DNA of 64,000 bases from Prorocentrum cordatum (lineage: Eukaryota; Sar; Dinophyceae; Prorocentrales; Prorocentraceae): the NCBI GenBank assembly GCA_963575745.1, contig CAUYUJ010019937.1, positions 93,062 to 157,061 of the forward strand, given 5' to 3'. The position numbers were made by a program, and so were the translations under genes. The notes under the pieces are model-generated. The model had not been told where the DNA came from and did no database searches. It saw only the letters and a program-made list of their open reading frames with translations. Positions 39,765 through 50,850 of this stretch are shown here, in pieces (positions within the stretch are counted from its first letter, which is position 1; each line of letters opens with the position of its first letter).

Positions 39765-42064
39765 GGACGCAATTTTCCGTCGACCCGAAGGAAGTCTCCA
39801 ACGGGCTTTGTGGACCGTAGATTTTTGACCTCGGCTGTTGGTCTCGCAGCGCTGGTCTTGGATAGCAAAGGCGTGGATCATGAACGCGGACGGTTCTTGA
39901 GTATCGCATCGGATGTCTTGGATATCGCACTGGCATGCCGCGCTGCGGCGCATGTTTATTGTGGAGTAAGTCAAGGGCCAACCTGGGATGAACTGGGGAG
40001 ATTCGGAAGCCATTGTGAGCACGCTCGAACCAGACAATCTCGATGACCAAATGAATGTGTCGACGCGTTGGCACATTTGCTGCCTGACCAATCAGCAATG
40101 TGAGCCCAGGCCCAAGTGCGTCATGGATTTATCATCTGGCGCCGCAAGCGGGCGGTCAGGCGGCTGCGACTCCGACTGGGGCACATTAGCAGACTGATTG
40201 GGACAGTTGTGGGAGGAAGCAGCCGAGAAGAAGCGCGGGGGGGAGCGCAAACTATCAGAAGGCAGAGGGAGACAACTGGGGGACTGGACGGTTGCGAAAC
40301 AATACGCAGTGAATTCGACGTTCCAAGAGCTTCCGCGTTTACGAGATTGGCGTCGCTCGCAAACAGCTGCGGGCCTTTGGCCGATTATTTGGCCCAGGAA
40401 GACACCGGCGTGAACTTCTTTGGCAAGCAGCAGCGCTACGCGCGACGATTCCCAGCAATGGGTGATGCGATGGTGAAGCTGCCCCGAGTTTTCAGGATTC
40501 CATCGCCGGCGGCGCCCCCCAGCGAGAGATGGGCCATGGGAGGTCGGCCCAGCGTCGAAGATTCTTTCTTCTCTGACGGCGAGCAAGAACTTCGCCCCAT
40601 CTGCTGCCCCGTTGTCTGCTCGGTGGCGGACGCCGTGGACGTCGTCGCCGCGGCTGCCCGCGTCGACCCGGGGGCCGACAGGCGACGGCTTCAGATTCAA
40701 AACTATGCTTGCTTATTGGAGAAATGAGGGACCGCGTCCGTGGAAGCCGCTGGAGACGGCCATCAGCGCTCCCTGCGGAGCCTTCTTCGCAAATGCGCGA
40801 AACAGGGTTATGGGGGACTTTTCACAGAGCGCCTATCTCTGCAGAAGATTAGCATGGAGGCTCGGCGCGCTGCTTTGGCTGGAATGCCAGGAGGCGCTCT
40901 GGAACTCGACATATATATTTTTTCTAGTTTGCTGGTTGTGGCCTTGAAGCGGCACGAGAGGATACGCGTCGAGTCAGAGTTCCCACTTCTGCGCGACGTC
41001 GTCAGCAGCTGGGGCGGGTGGAAGAGTTTCTTCTCCGGACATTTCGACGTCGGGGTGGACGTCGCCAAGAAGCTGCTCATCTCGGCGGCCAGCCCCTACG
41101 GACGGCAGTCGCCAGATCCAGATCCAGATCCAGATCCGCTCGATGTCTCCTCGAGCGCGACGCGCTGTATCAGGGCGTCGCGAGGGCGCGGCTCGAATGC
41201 AGCTCGCTTCGCATCTTCCTGGGCGTGCTGGAGCGTCGGGGTTTTGCAAGTATGAAGCAGGCGTTGGAAGAAGCGGGGGCCGCGCCAATTTCCCTGGTCT
41301 TCGATGGCATTGGCTTCAGGCCAGTGGGGCTCGACGCGCGCGACGCGGGCTTCATCGGATTTGTGCGCGCAGTCGAAAACGAGCACGGCGTATCTGTGCT
41401 TTTGAAAGATCCCAGCGGCACGGAGATACCCTGGATGAGTTCCGCTCCCGAGCGAGGAGAGGAGGCCCGAGGTGCAGGCGGTGCCCCCCCGTCGCCGCCG
41501 TGCCATAACGACTTCTCCCCACTCTCGGCGGTAACTTGCGAGACGCCCCAGCAGGAGCTTCAAGTTTTCCAAGGGGGAAATATGTGCGCAGCGAGCGCTC
41601 TCGCCAATGTGGATCTGGTTTCCGGGGTGCCGGGCCTTTCAGAGTTCGCCGGTGGCCCGTGCTCTTATCGACACTTGCAGAAGATGCGCCGTCCTCTGGC
41701 GTTTCAAGAGCTACAGCTGAGCGACGTGATCTGCGCCGACTCCGCGCGCTGCTTCCCGTTGCACGTGGGAATGCCTGGAACTCGCGGACATGCAGTTGGT
41801 CTCCGCGCCCGCAGGGATTCGCCGCAGATGCTCGTTCACGACCCGCACCAGGACGTTGCGATGCAGATTGGCGACGAGGCCTTGTTCGACTTGGCCACCC
41901 ACTGGGACGAGGGCCGATGCCGCGCTCGCCTGCTGCAAGTCACCGAAGACGGGTTTGGCGACGGCGGCGTCGAGACAGACGTCTTGGATTTGATTGCCGG
42001 CCCCTTTCGGCCGCGCGCCAAGAAGCCCTCTGCCTTTCAGTCTTGCATGCCCAGGCGCGGGTAG
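39765..42064 (+). pseudogene. Broken element protein: polymerase-like domain plus papain-fold cysteine protease
   Basis: Protein-like stretches: 39765-40046 (LAALVLDSKGVDHERGRFLS), 40116-40724, 40728-41100, then another frame 41120-42064. Segment 3 has RRAALAGMPGGALELDIYIF (Asp codon 40908), EFPLLRDVVSSWGG and DVAKKLLISAASP, an order (DID-type motif, LL..YV.DR, AKKL) that I associate with mobile-element polymerase/primase-like proteins in protists. Segment 4 continues with LERRGFASMKQALEEAG and ISLVFDGIGFRPVG. It ends in a papain-fold arrangement: Cys in GGNMCAASALAN (41585), His in GHAVGLRA (41789), Asp in LVHDPH (41840). Breaks: TGA 40044-40046, TGA 40101-40103, TGA 40725-40727, and a -1 change of frame near a 6-bp repeat (41107-41132). 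Splicing could explain some of these. Segment 4 alone (41018-42064) is open for 348 codons. Family names are inference. Confidence 0.5.
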
Positions 42065-42185
42065 GCGCGCGCGGTCAGGAAGGTCGCGATAAAAAAAAGC
42101 CAGCCGCAAATGAGAAAGCACCGCGCGTGCCCTACGCGCGACGCGGTCGAAAGACTGTCACAGCGCGGCCATAACAGATTCGTAT

Positions 42186-43230
42186 TCAACGTTATCTGAA
42201 GATCGTGCACGCCGCTTCTGCGATGGGACTTGTGAAGAAGCTCGCGTCGAGCGGCCATGCACGGGACTGGCGCGGCGACTTTTGCCCCTGGTGCGTGGGA
42301 GGGCGCTCGGGTCCGTTGAGAAAAGTCCCAGACAGAGGTCCGTGCAACCGTTGCGGGAAGAAGGGGTGCCAGAAGTTCGTGCTGCCCTATCGCGACCATC
42401 CGGCGTTTGCAAATGGTCGGGGGAACGCATGCGCTCCGTTCGCGGACAAGGCGGCTGTCTGCGCGCGCGCGATGCGGGACGTGGTGCAGGGCAAGTGCCA
42501 TCCGATAAGCTTCTTGAGAATGTCTACACTCGCCTTGACAGCCAGCGCCAGAATGAAGTACGTCTCGAAAATGGAGAAGGGGATCATTCGGCGCGGCAGA
42601 CAAGTGGGCGGGCGCGTAAGCCGACGAGGAGGACCCAGGCAAGGTGGGCGACGCGGAGAAGGACGACCTGGCTAAGCCAGTGAGTTGGGAGCAGCGGGGA
42701 GGATAAGTCGAACGCGGCAGGCCGAATACTTTGATTCTCACTCGTCTTGATCCATGCAGGACGCGGCGGCGCGCTCCTGGGCCTGGCCCGATCCGCAAAC
42801 GCGACTGGAAGCCCACTGCCACGCGGCACCTAGAGAACCGAGGGGTCGTGCTGCACACAGATGGGGCGCGGGCATAAAAGTTCAAGATCCCGAATGTTCT
42901 TCGCGACGACGTTGTCCACATGAAGAAGAATGTGGCTTTGCGTGGGAAGACAGTTTGGAACAAACCGCAGTTTTCCGAAACAGTTGTCCACCAGTTGCCC
43001 ACTGGTGAGGAGTTGTGCATGTCAGGGGCGCAGACCATCGATGGCTTATGGGCGCACCTGCAGAAGCATTTGCAGTCGCGCAAGCGCAGGGTGGGCAGCA
43101 AGCGCAGGGTGGGCACCCTGGCCGCGAGGCGCCGCATTCGTTCCGCCCAGTGGACCTACTGGAACAAAAGGTTTGGATTTGTGGAGCCGCACTAGTGAAA
43201 TCCTACGGGGGCTCTATTGGCCCGCGGGCG
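42186..43230 (+). pseudogene. Decayed ISXO2-like (IS1595-type) DDE transposase
   Basis: Pieces in consistent order but scattered frames: zinc-ribbon start CPWC...GPLRKVPDRGPCNRCGKKGC, QKFVLPYRDHP (42280-42410); SDKLLENVYTRLDS then ARMKYVSKMEKGI (42500-42590, frame changed twice); ADEEDPGKVGDAEKDD and KPVSWEQRGG (42620-42700), the first catalytic acidic region; RRAPGPGPIRKRDWKP (42765-42815); VVLHTDGARA (42846-42872, second Asp at 42860), then TAA and VLRDDVVHMKK (42896-42930); KTVWNKPQF, HQLPTGEELCMSGAQTIDGL, WAHLQKHL, and RSAQWTYW (43137-43162) near the end. This is the full length of the family, but at least five frameshifts or stops make it inactive. ISXO2-like transposases are bacterial-type and common in dinoflagellates. 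No terminal repeats identified. Confidence 0.75.
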
Positions 43231-43519
43231 TCTCCAGTGTGATTTACCCAGCCAGTTGGCACGCCTTCAGCCAGCTGTCGCATATGGCATATGTGGTTGT
43301 CCTTAACAGTTCCGCGCCAGCAAAGCACTGGCATATGTATGCCTCGCTGCGCCAGCTGCGATAGCCAATCTGTTTTGCTCGCAAACCTTACTGAATACTT
43401 TGCTTTCTCCCCGATGATGAATCCATGTGGCAGGCGATGCATGATTGCGGATCTACTTCACCGAATTACGGTGCGTCTCAGATTAACAACGCGCGTGCGA
43501 TATATCATACTGGGGGTGC

Positions 43520-43640
43520 GATCGTATACATATATACACAAACATGTATATGTATATATACATATACATATATATACATATATATGTATTGGTGTGTGTG
43601 TGTGTGTGCGTGTGTGTGTGTTTGTACATGTTTTTTTCTG
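43520..43640. repeat. TATATG and GT microsatellites
   Basis: atatacatatatg-type repeats then (GT)n and a T run. 43231-43520 shows no gene; it has tcatatggcatatg-like small palindromes. Confidence 0.85.
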
Positions 43641-43794
43641 AAGTTGCAGAGGCTCCCGCTCACGCGCGCAAGGGGAGGGGGGGGGAGGGTTGGCCCGCCC
43701 TCCACGCCGCCCCCCCGCCTCCACCGAGTTGGAGGCGTGCCCTCGTGGGGGCATCTCGCGGAGAGTTGGCTGCGGGCATATCTCTCCTGCCTCG

Positions 43795-43985
43795 TCTTTC
43801 CCCTCCCCTCTGCCTCCTCCCCTTCCTCCTCCTCCTTCTCCGGCGCCTCCTCCTCCTCCTCCTCCTTTTCCTCCTCCCCTCCCCTTTCCTCATCATCCTT
43901 CTCCTTATTATCCTCCTCCTCCTCCTCCTCCTTTTCCTCTTCCTCCTCCTCTTCATCCTCCTTCTCCTCCTCCTCCTCCCCTCGA
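43795..43985. repeat. CTC pyrimidine microsatellite 5' of the LINE
   Basis: (CTC)n with CTT/CCC variants. It ends exactly where LINE-like coding sequence begins, so it may have replaced or split the upstream (endonuclease) part, which I cannot find. Confidence 0.85.
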
Positions 43986-46900
43986 AGTTCCCGGTGATGG
44001 TCCCGAGGAGGCCACGGGGGACCTTGACAAGATCATGGGGCACAAGCTGCAGGCGTGGCGGACCATTTGGACGGATCCACAGGCGTCGCGGGAGGACCTG
44101 TGCAGGGGCATGCAGGAGTTGTTCCAGCACGCGCGTCGCCACCCCATCAGCGAGCTGGAGGACTATTCCAGCATGAGAGTTGTCTCCAGGATGGCTCCCA
44201 ACAAGGCTCGAGGCGTGGATGTACTCAGCCCCGCCGACATTCAAAGGCTGCCGACCGAGGGGCAGCAGCAGTTCGGCGACTTGCTGCGCGAAGCTGAGAG
44301 GGTAGGCTCGTGGCCTGTCCAGCTTTTGCTTGCAGTAGGAGCGACCGTCCCGAAACCTTCAGGAGGTGACAGGGTTATCGGTGTTCTGCCGACCTGCATG
44401 GGACCAGGACCTCGGTGAGTTTTGGGACGCGGCGATCCGAGGGTCCTCGGCTCTCAGAGCGGCCCTGCAGAGGGCCACCTTAGACGAGTCCTCCTTCCAG
44501 CTGGGTTTCACCTCGGCCTCCCTCCTCCTCGACTTCGAAAAATGTTATGGCCACGTCAGCATGCTGTTACTAATGCGTGTTTCGGTCGAGCAGGGTTCCC
44601 CCTCGATTGTCACCCTTTTAGAGGTGCAGATGTTCCTTGCTCCCAGGATCCGTCGGTCCAGGAACATCGCGTCGGATTTAACTTTTCCCACCCGTTCTAT
44701 AGTAGCAGGGTCTGCTCACGGTGACAAACTCGCCAAGGTTTTCCTGGGTCCGATTTTGTCGGCCGTTCATGCGGCCTCGGGGGCCCGTGCCCTTGTCTCC
44801 TCCGCGGGCCGCTGGACCTTTGTTGATGACGCCGTGGCGCGGGCGGAGGGCACCGAGGAGAATGTTATTGCTCAGCTCTCCACCATTGGCCAGTCTTTCG
44901 CCCGATCGTTTGCCTTGCATCAACTGCCCGTTTCGCCCAAGACCAAGGTCATTGCATCTTCCACTACGGTTGGTAAGCGCATTGTGGCCAGCCTGAGAGA
45001 GGTAGGCATCCCAGCTTCCCTGGCGGTCCGAGCTGTTGACCTGGGTTGCGACACGGGAGGTGGGGCTCGTCGGGTGGTCGTTAAGCTTTTGGACCGTCAG
45101 AGGAAGGCCCGTCCACGTGCGCAGCGCATTCGACGCCTGCGTCGCCACGCCAAAGCGGCCAAAGTATCCCAGGGGCTTTGGTTACAGGGGGCCTTTCCTC
45201 AGGCTGTATATGGCCATCAGGCCATGGGCCTCTCCCCTTCATCTATCTTAGCCTTGAGGCGCCAGGCTTCCCAATCTGTTGCCAGTAAAAGCCCGGGCCG
45301 TTGTCTTACCACGGTGCCCTCTCTGTTTTATGCTGAGCGATAGCCCTTCATCGCCTTGAGGGCTCAGGTGTTGTTCGCGTGGTTTGACATGTGGAATAGG
45401 TTCCCTGAGTTGCATGGCCGCATGTTTCGCGCGTGGCGCCACATTCGGGGCCGCCTGGACCTGTTGGCCTCGAAACGCTGGCGTCGGGTGCGGGGTCCGA
45501 TCGGGGCCGTCGTCGCCACGTTACTCGACGTTGGTTGGAAGCCTGTGTCCCCTGTTGAATGGCACAGACCCGTGGGGGACCCATATGAAGTGTGGCATTT
45601 TCCCTGATCGAGACGACATTGAGCGCCTTGAAAACGACTTTGGTGTCGTTGAGTTGGTTGATGATGTCAGGGGCGATTTAACTGCGCTCTTGTGGGCCCA
45701 GGCAGCGGCCCACCCTCGCGGCGATGACTCGGCCGAGGGGGCTGATCTCCAGCCTTTGCGCCAGGAACTTAGGCGTCTCGAACGTAGGGATCAGTATGAG
45801 CAGGTAGGCCTTCTCACGACTGTCGTGTCAGGAGGCCAGTGGGCCCACGTCCGCCAACTGGAGGCGGGGTATGCTGTTGCCACTGCCTGCCCCCGATGCG
45901 GCTTGGCCCCTGGGACGTTTTTTCACAGAGTGTGGGAATGCCCCAAGAATTGCAATCATGAGGCCTTTGAGCTCTCTGACGGTTTATGCCACCAGGCCTG
46001 AGTGGGACACGAGGCGGATCCCGCTTTGTGGCTCCGCGGCCTGCCTCCTAGGTCTTTAACCTGCCCTGTGTTCAAGGACGGGGGGGCGGACGCGGCTTGG
46101 GAGGTGGGGTCGTCGCCGTCGTTAGTCGAGGGATCCTCTGTCGAGGCGGCCAGGTCCCCTGCAGGGCTCCCACGGGTTTTTGGAGATGGCTCTGGAGGTG
46201 CCTTTAGCTCTGACCCGCGCCGCCGACGAGTCGGCGCGGCCGTTGTGCTGGTGGCATGGGATGGCACCATGTGGTGCCGACTTAAGGGCTGGGCTTCCAC
46301 CGTCTCTGGCCGCCGCCAGACGGTCCCCAGGGCAGAGCTGTTGGCCTTCGAGCTGGCCCTCCGCAGTGTCCCCGGGAATTTCGAGTATGTTACGGACAGC
46401 CAGCCCCTGTTAGAGGGGTGGAGGCGCCGCCGTCTCCTTCGTTGCAGTGGTGTGAATTCGGACCTTTGGTTTTGTATCCGCCTGGCCCTTGAGGGCCGCG
46501 AGAATGGGATTTCTGTTTTATGGACCCCCTCCCACCTGGATCCCGCTGACCCCTCCTTGCCGGAGGACCAGGTTCTTCTCGCGGCGGGTAATGAATTTGC
46601 TGATGAGTTGGCGGGCCAGGCGGCGCAGGAGTCTTGGGACCTTGCTACTCGTGGTCAACGTATCGCAGACACCGACCGATGGGACGCCACCTGTTTTTTG
46701 GTTCGCCAACGGGCCGCCCAAGCTTTGGCGGAATCCAGTCGAGTGGCCCCATGGACCGCGGACAGGCCCAAGGTGGGCCGTTCCTCTGTCACCAAACTTC
46801 AGGCTGCCCTTAGAGGTAGCTCGCACTGTTTAATTTAAACTGGCGCGAATTGGATTTACTCATTTTGCTCGACCATCTTTCCCTCGGCGAATGTCTTTGA

Positions 46901-47272
46901 GGCCTGCGGCCAGCCCTGCCCCGCTGTGGATGACGGCGAGACGCTGCAGGAGTTCGGCCACGGAATTTCTCGGGTGAGGCGGGCGGTGACGGTGGGGGGG
47001 GGGGGGAGTCTCTGCATCCCAGCCACTGTCTGCATTTCGGGCCCGAACACTCGCTGTACTTTTGTGCTCGGTGTGGCCGCTCGGCTACTGTCGACCCGAG
47101 GCAACTACGCAGCGAGTGCGCCCAGTGTTCTAAGAAAGGGTACGAGAATCTTCTTCGAATTCGTCGAGGGCTTTTCCCAGGCCACAAGGGTCTTTCGGCC
47201 CCCGTCTTGGAGGCCGCTGTCAGTCGGGTCCGACGCGTCGAAGGGCGTCGGTTGATCCCTGGCTCTCGCTAG
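43986..47272 (+). pseudogene. Decayed LINE: reverse transcriptase, RNase H, Cys-rich tail
   Basis: RT part: SRMAPNKARGVDVLSPADIQ, KPSGGDRVIG (frame 1), shift near 44395, LLLDFEKCYG (motif A Asp 44531), FVDDAV (catalytic Asp pair 44825-44830). Then TAG 45341-45343, continuing FAWFDMWNRFPELHGRMFRA; shift near 45600; zinc-knuckle CPRCGLAPGTFFHRVWECP (45889-45945); TGA 45999-46001; RNase H with FGDGSGG (Asp 46185), PRAELLAFELAL, VTDSQPLLEGW and GNEFADELAG; TAA 46836-46838. After a 12-G run (46997-47008) the frame changes and the Cys tail reads PSHCLHFGPEHSLYFCARCG ... CAQCSKKG, NLLRIRRGLFPG, ending at TAG 47270-47272. The order RT-RNase H-C-terminal zinc motif fits dinoflagellate LINEs. At least two shifts and three internal stops make it inactive. 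The endonuclease is absent. Confidence 0.75.
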
Positions 47273-47309
47273 TCCCGCCTGCCACGTAGACTGTGGCGAT
47301 CATGACACT

Positions 47310-47660
47310 CATGATCCTCCTCCTCCTTCTCCTGTTCCTGCTTCTGCTCTTCCTCCTCCCCATCATTTCCCTTTTTTCTCCCCGTCCTCCTCCTCCTTCC
47401 CCTCCTCCTCCTCCTCCTCTTCCTCCTCCTCCTGCTCCTCCTCCTGATCCCCCTCCTCCTCCTCTTCCTCCTCTTCCTGTTCCTCCTCCTCTTCCTCCTC
47501 TTCCTCGTTCTCCTCCTCCGCCTCATCTTCATTACCATCATCACCACCATCACCATCATCATCGTCAGCATCATCATTATCAGGCTCAGCATCCACATCA
47601 TCATCATCATCATCATCATCAGCATCATCATCATCATCATCATCAGCATCATCCTCTTCA
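47310..47660. repeat. CTC microsatellite passing into CAT microsatellite
   Basis: (CTC)n at 47315-47528 is followed by (CAT)n at 47530-47660. It starts 40 bp after the LINE stop and may be the LINE's simple-sequence 3' tail or target. Confidence 0.9.
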
Positions 47661-47835
47661 TGCTCCTCGTCCCGGGGCGGGTGGCGGGGCGCGCAGGGGC
47701 CGTGCACGCAACGCTCGCCGCGAGGTCCTCGGAACGCGAGTCTCCAGATCGGCAGAAGTGGATGTCAATTCCTGGCGTGGAGAATGTGGTCAGGGTCATG
47801 GGCAAAACATCAGGGGGATAGGCTCAGGGAGGCCG

Positions 47836-47863
47836 CATCGACCCCCAAGTTTGGGGGTCGATG
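47836..47863. repeat. Perfect palindrome, 13-bp arms, 2-nt centre
   Basis: catcgacccccaa (47836-47848), gt, ttgggggtcgatg (47851-47863). No gene is evident in 47.66-48.4 kb; frames with WDWRFIPSAFVDDPRAWW (48280-48340) are possibly exonic but unsupported. Confidence 0.9.
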
Positions 47864-48427
47864 AATCCCACGGCTGAGAGCCCCAATCGCCCACTCTTCA
47901 CCGATAAGGGGCCCAGCAGTCGCACCCCGCCCGGGAACGCGCGGCTTCTCCATCGGGAGCCTATCGCCGAATTATCGGCGGTGCATCGCCGATTGCAGTT
48001 GGAGGCCCCTCCCGCCCGCCTTCTGCTTTCCCTCTGGAGGCCCCTCCCGCCCTTACGTTGCCACTCAGAGGGGGCAGCGTGCCACATGGGGGGCCTCCTG
48101 CTCTCCTGACTCTTCGTCCTCATGCCCCCCCTCCTCGACGGCCCGACCCTCCTCTCCCGGACAGCTTTTGCTGCGTCCTGCCCGGGATTTCGCGGCGCGT
48201 TCGCCCTTCGAATGCCGAGGAAGACCTCCGACCCCCAGCGTCCAGAGGTTTCCACGACGTCGACCCCCAGAGGTTTCGACCCGTTCCCCTGGGACTGGCG
48301 TTTCATCCCGAGTGCCTTTGTTGACGATCCCAGGGCTTGGTGGGCCCCCAGGGGCCGCAAACAACGAACTCTCCCCCGTCGCGATTTTGATGCACGACGC
48401 CCGTGCTCCCCGCTCGCCCTCTTGGTC

Positions 48428-48539
48428 AGCGCTTCTCCTGCTGCCCTTCGCGCACCCGTGCCGCGGCGGGACCCGAGAGAGGTGCACGGACTGCCCCATC
48501 TGCAAGGCGAACGTGGACAGGGCCGTGCGCCAGTACTGA
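48428..48539 (+). CDS. Possible terminal exon of a RING-type zinc finger protein
   Basis: After ..ggtcag (AG at 48426-48427) the frame reads LLLPFAHPCRGGTRERCTDC, PICKANVDRAVRQY and stops at TGA 48537-48539. The pattern LP..H.C....ERC.DCPIC+..V is the second half of a RING (C3HC4) finger, as in E3 ubiquitin ligases; the first Cys pair would lie in an upstream exon that I cannot identify. The frame is open upstream to 48168, but there it is low-complexity Pro/Arg. One expected Cys pair is incomplete, so a chance match cannot be excluded. Confidence 0.35.
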
Positions 48540-48677
48540 GAGCGCCCATCTCGATTGCACGCAGGAGTGACCCTTCGCAGGAGTGACTATTGGCGCGGGC
48601 TTCGAGGGCCCCCCCCAGCACCAGCCAGCACGCTTGGATTTGGCCCCCCTCGCGGCCCCTGGAAGCCGCGCACTGGA

Positions 48678-50330
48678 AGAGGAGGAGGAGAAGGAGGAGG
48701 AGGAGGAGGAGGAAGTGGATGAGGAGGAGGAGGAGGAGGAGGAGGAGGAGCAGGAGGGGGGGAGGGAGAGGGGGAGGGGGAGAGGAGGAGGAGTCAGGAG
48801 GTGAGCAGGAGGAGGAGGAGGCGGAGGGGAGGAGGAGGGGGAGGAGGGGGAGGAGGGAGGAGGAGGAGGCCGGAGGAGGAGAAGGAGAAGGAGGAAGAGG
48901 TCACGCTTGCCCAGGGCCACTCTCACGTGTAGCCGAGTCTGCCCTCCCTCTCGGCGAGAGAGCCTCTCGTGCTTCGCACGGCGGGCGCCGCTCTCTGCCG
49001 GCTCCGCCCGCGCGCGAGGAGGAGGGTCCTAATGGAGGGTCATAATGGTCCAGTTTGCCCGAGTCCCAAGGTAGGGGAAAGGGGGGAGGAGGAGAGGGAG
49101 GAGGAGGAGGAGGAGCAGGAGGAGGAGGAGGCGGAGGAGGAGGAGGAGGCGGAGGGGAGGAGGAGGAGGAGGAGGAGAGGAGGCGGAAGCGGAGGAGGGG
49201 AGAGGGAGGAGGAGGAGGAGGAGGAGGAGGAGGAGGAGGAGGAAAAAAGGTTGAGGAGGAGGAGGAGGAGGAGGAGGCGGAGGAGAGGAGGAAGCAGAGG
49301 ACGAGGAGGAACGGGAGGAGGGGGAGGAGGAGGAGGAGGAGGAGGAAAGGGAGGAGGAGGAGGAGGAAGAGGAGGAGGAGATGGAGAGGGAGGAGGAGGA
49401 GGAGGAGGGGAGGAGGAGGAGGAGGAGGGAAGGAAGAGGAGGAGGAGGAGGAGGAGGAGGAGGAGGAGGGAGGAGGGAGGAGGGAGGAGGGAGGATGGAG
49501 GAGGAGGAGGAGGAGGAACACGAATGATAATAATAACAATAATAATAATAATCATAATAGTAATAATAATAATGATAATAATAGTAGTAGTAATAGCAAT
49601 AATACTTACCATACTAATAAAAACAATAATAATAATACTCATACTCATAATCATCATAATAAGAATAATCATAATCACAATCATCATAATAATAATAAGA
49701 AGAATAAGAAGAATATTAATAATAATACGAGCCATATGAATAATATCAACTAGACTCATAATAATAAGACTAAGAATTGTAATCATCATCATAATACTAA
49801 TACTAAGAAAAAATAGTGATCAGACGAAGACGAAAAAGACTAATACTAATAAGAATACTAACAAGAAGGAGGAGGAGGAGGAGGAGAAGGAGGAGGAGGA
49901 GGAGGAGACGAGGAGGAGGGGGAGGGGGGGAGGGGGAGGAGGAGGAGGAGGAGGAGGAGGAGGAGGAGGAGGAGAGGAGGAGGGGGGAGGAGGAGGGAGG
50001 GGAGGAGGAGGAGGAGGAGGAGGAGGAGGAGGAGGAGGAGGAGGAGGAGGAGGAGGAGGAGGAGGAGGAGGAGGAGGGAGGTGGAGGAGGAGGAGCAAGA
50101 AGAGGAGTGGGGCAAGCATGGAGGAACGGGCCAGGCTGTCTGCGGAACGGGAAGCCCCACTCGAACCAGAAACCATTAGGGTACGGAAAGAATGGAGACG
50201 AAGGCCGCCAGCAGTTCTTGTCTTTTAAATGGTGGCGAGGCGTGCTGGCATGCGTATCCGCCCACCATCGAGGAGGAGGAGGAGGAGGAGGAGGAGGAGG
50301 AGGAGGAGGAGGAGGAGGAGGAGGAGGGGG
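48678..50330. repeat. Very long GGA purine tract with an AAT/ATA island
   Basis: (GGA)n with GAA/GGG variants at 48678-48900, 49078-49520, 49868-50095 and 50269-50328. An AAT/AATCAT trinucleotide island lies at 49525-49860. All Glu/Gly/Arg and Pro/Ser/Leu ORFs here are repeat products. The unique patches are 48900-49075 (no gene seen) and 50096-50268 (next entry). Confidence 0.9.
50118..50228 (+). CDS. Possible short exon flanked by GGA repeats
   Basis: MEERARLSAEREAPLEPETI then RVRKEWRRRPPAVLVF, stop TAA 50226. The charged helical composition contrasts with the flanking GGA tracts, and an AG (50115-50116 region) precedes it. An overlapping frame (GGEACWHAYPPTIEE, 50225-50275) is an alternative. 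No family recognised. Confidence 0.25.
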   Translation: MEERARLSAEREAPLEPETIRVRKEWRRRPPAVLVF

Positions 50331-50539
50331 GCTCTTCTGTGGTCCTCATATCACCGTCCGTGCAACCCTCCTACGGAAACGCTGTTAGGGTACGAAGGTT
50401 CCGTGGGTTCTCGGTGGTGATGAGCCGAGGGGTGCTTCCCAGCCATCGCGCCTTGCCGAGAGCGTTCTGGTGATTCCGGATACCCGAACCGTCGTGAACG
50501 GCCGCCAGAGAGGCGGGTATGGCCCGACGACCTGGGGGC

Positions 50540-50850
50540 AATGACACGGGGTCTGGACCAGGCGCTCCCCTGGGTGGGGTCGATCTTTCAGGCCCCTCCC
50601 AGCCTCAGCCACGCGCAGGGGGGGGGGGGGGATGGGGGAGGGTTTCTTAGACGCACCCCTGTTGTTTAGAAGTCGCGGGCCTTGTCTATGGATGTAAGGC
50701 CGCCGCCTGCTGAGAAGCAGCCTCCTAAGAAGCCCCCACCCCCTCCCTCCACCCCCTCGTGCGCGCCGCCAAGGTCCGGCCTAGGCGCTCCCTCGAGTGG
50801 GGTCGATCTTCCAGGCCTCCCATCCACAGAGCCGATGCGCGAGCGTGCGT
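50540..50850. repeat. Diverged ~240-bp-spaced duplication
   Basis: The segment ggcgctcccctgggtggggt with cgatctttcaggcccctccca (50560-50600) recurs as ggcgctccctcgagtggggt with cgatcttccaggcctccca (50778-50822). No coding signal. 50.85-51.15 kb is rich in gattcgattc motifs. Confidence 0.5.

Noticed and set aside
38704-40098. 464-codon minus-strand ORF
   Set aside because: It joins shadows of the acidic ORF, a GGA tract and the + exon at 39322; composition is Ser/Pro/His repeat.
48901-49792. Glu/Gly/Arg-rich and Pro/Leu/Ser-rich ORFs of 200-256 codons
   Set aside because: Products of GGA and AAT microsatellites on both strands.
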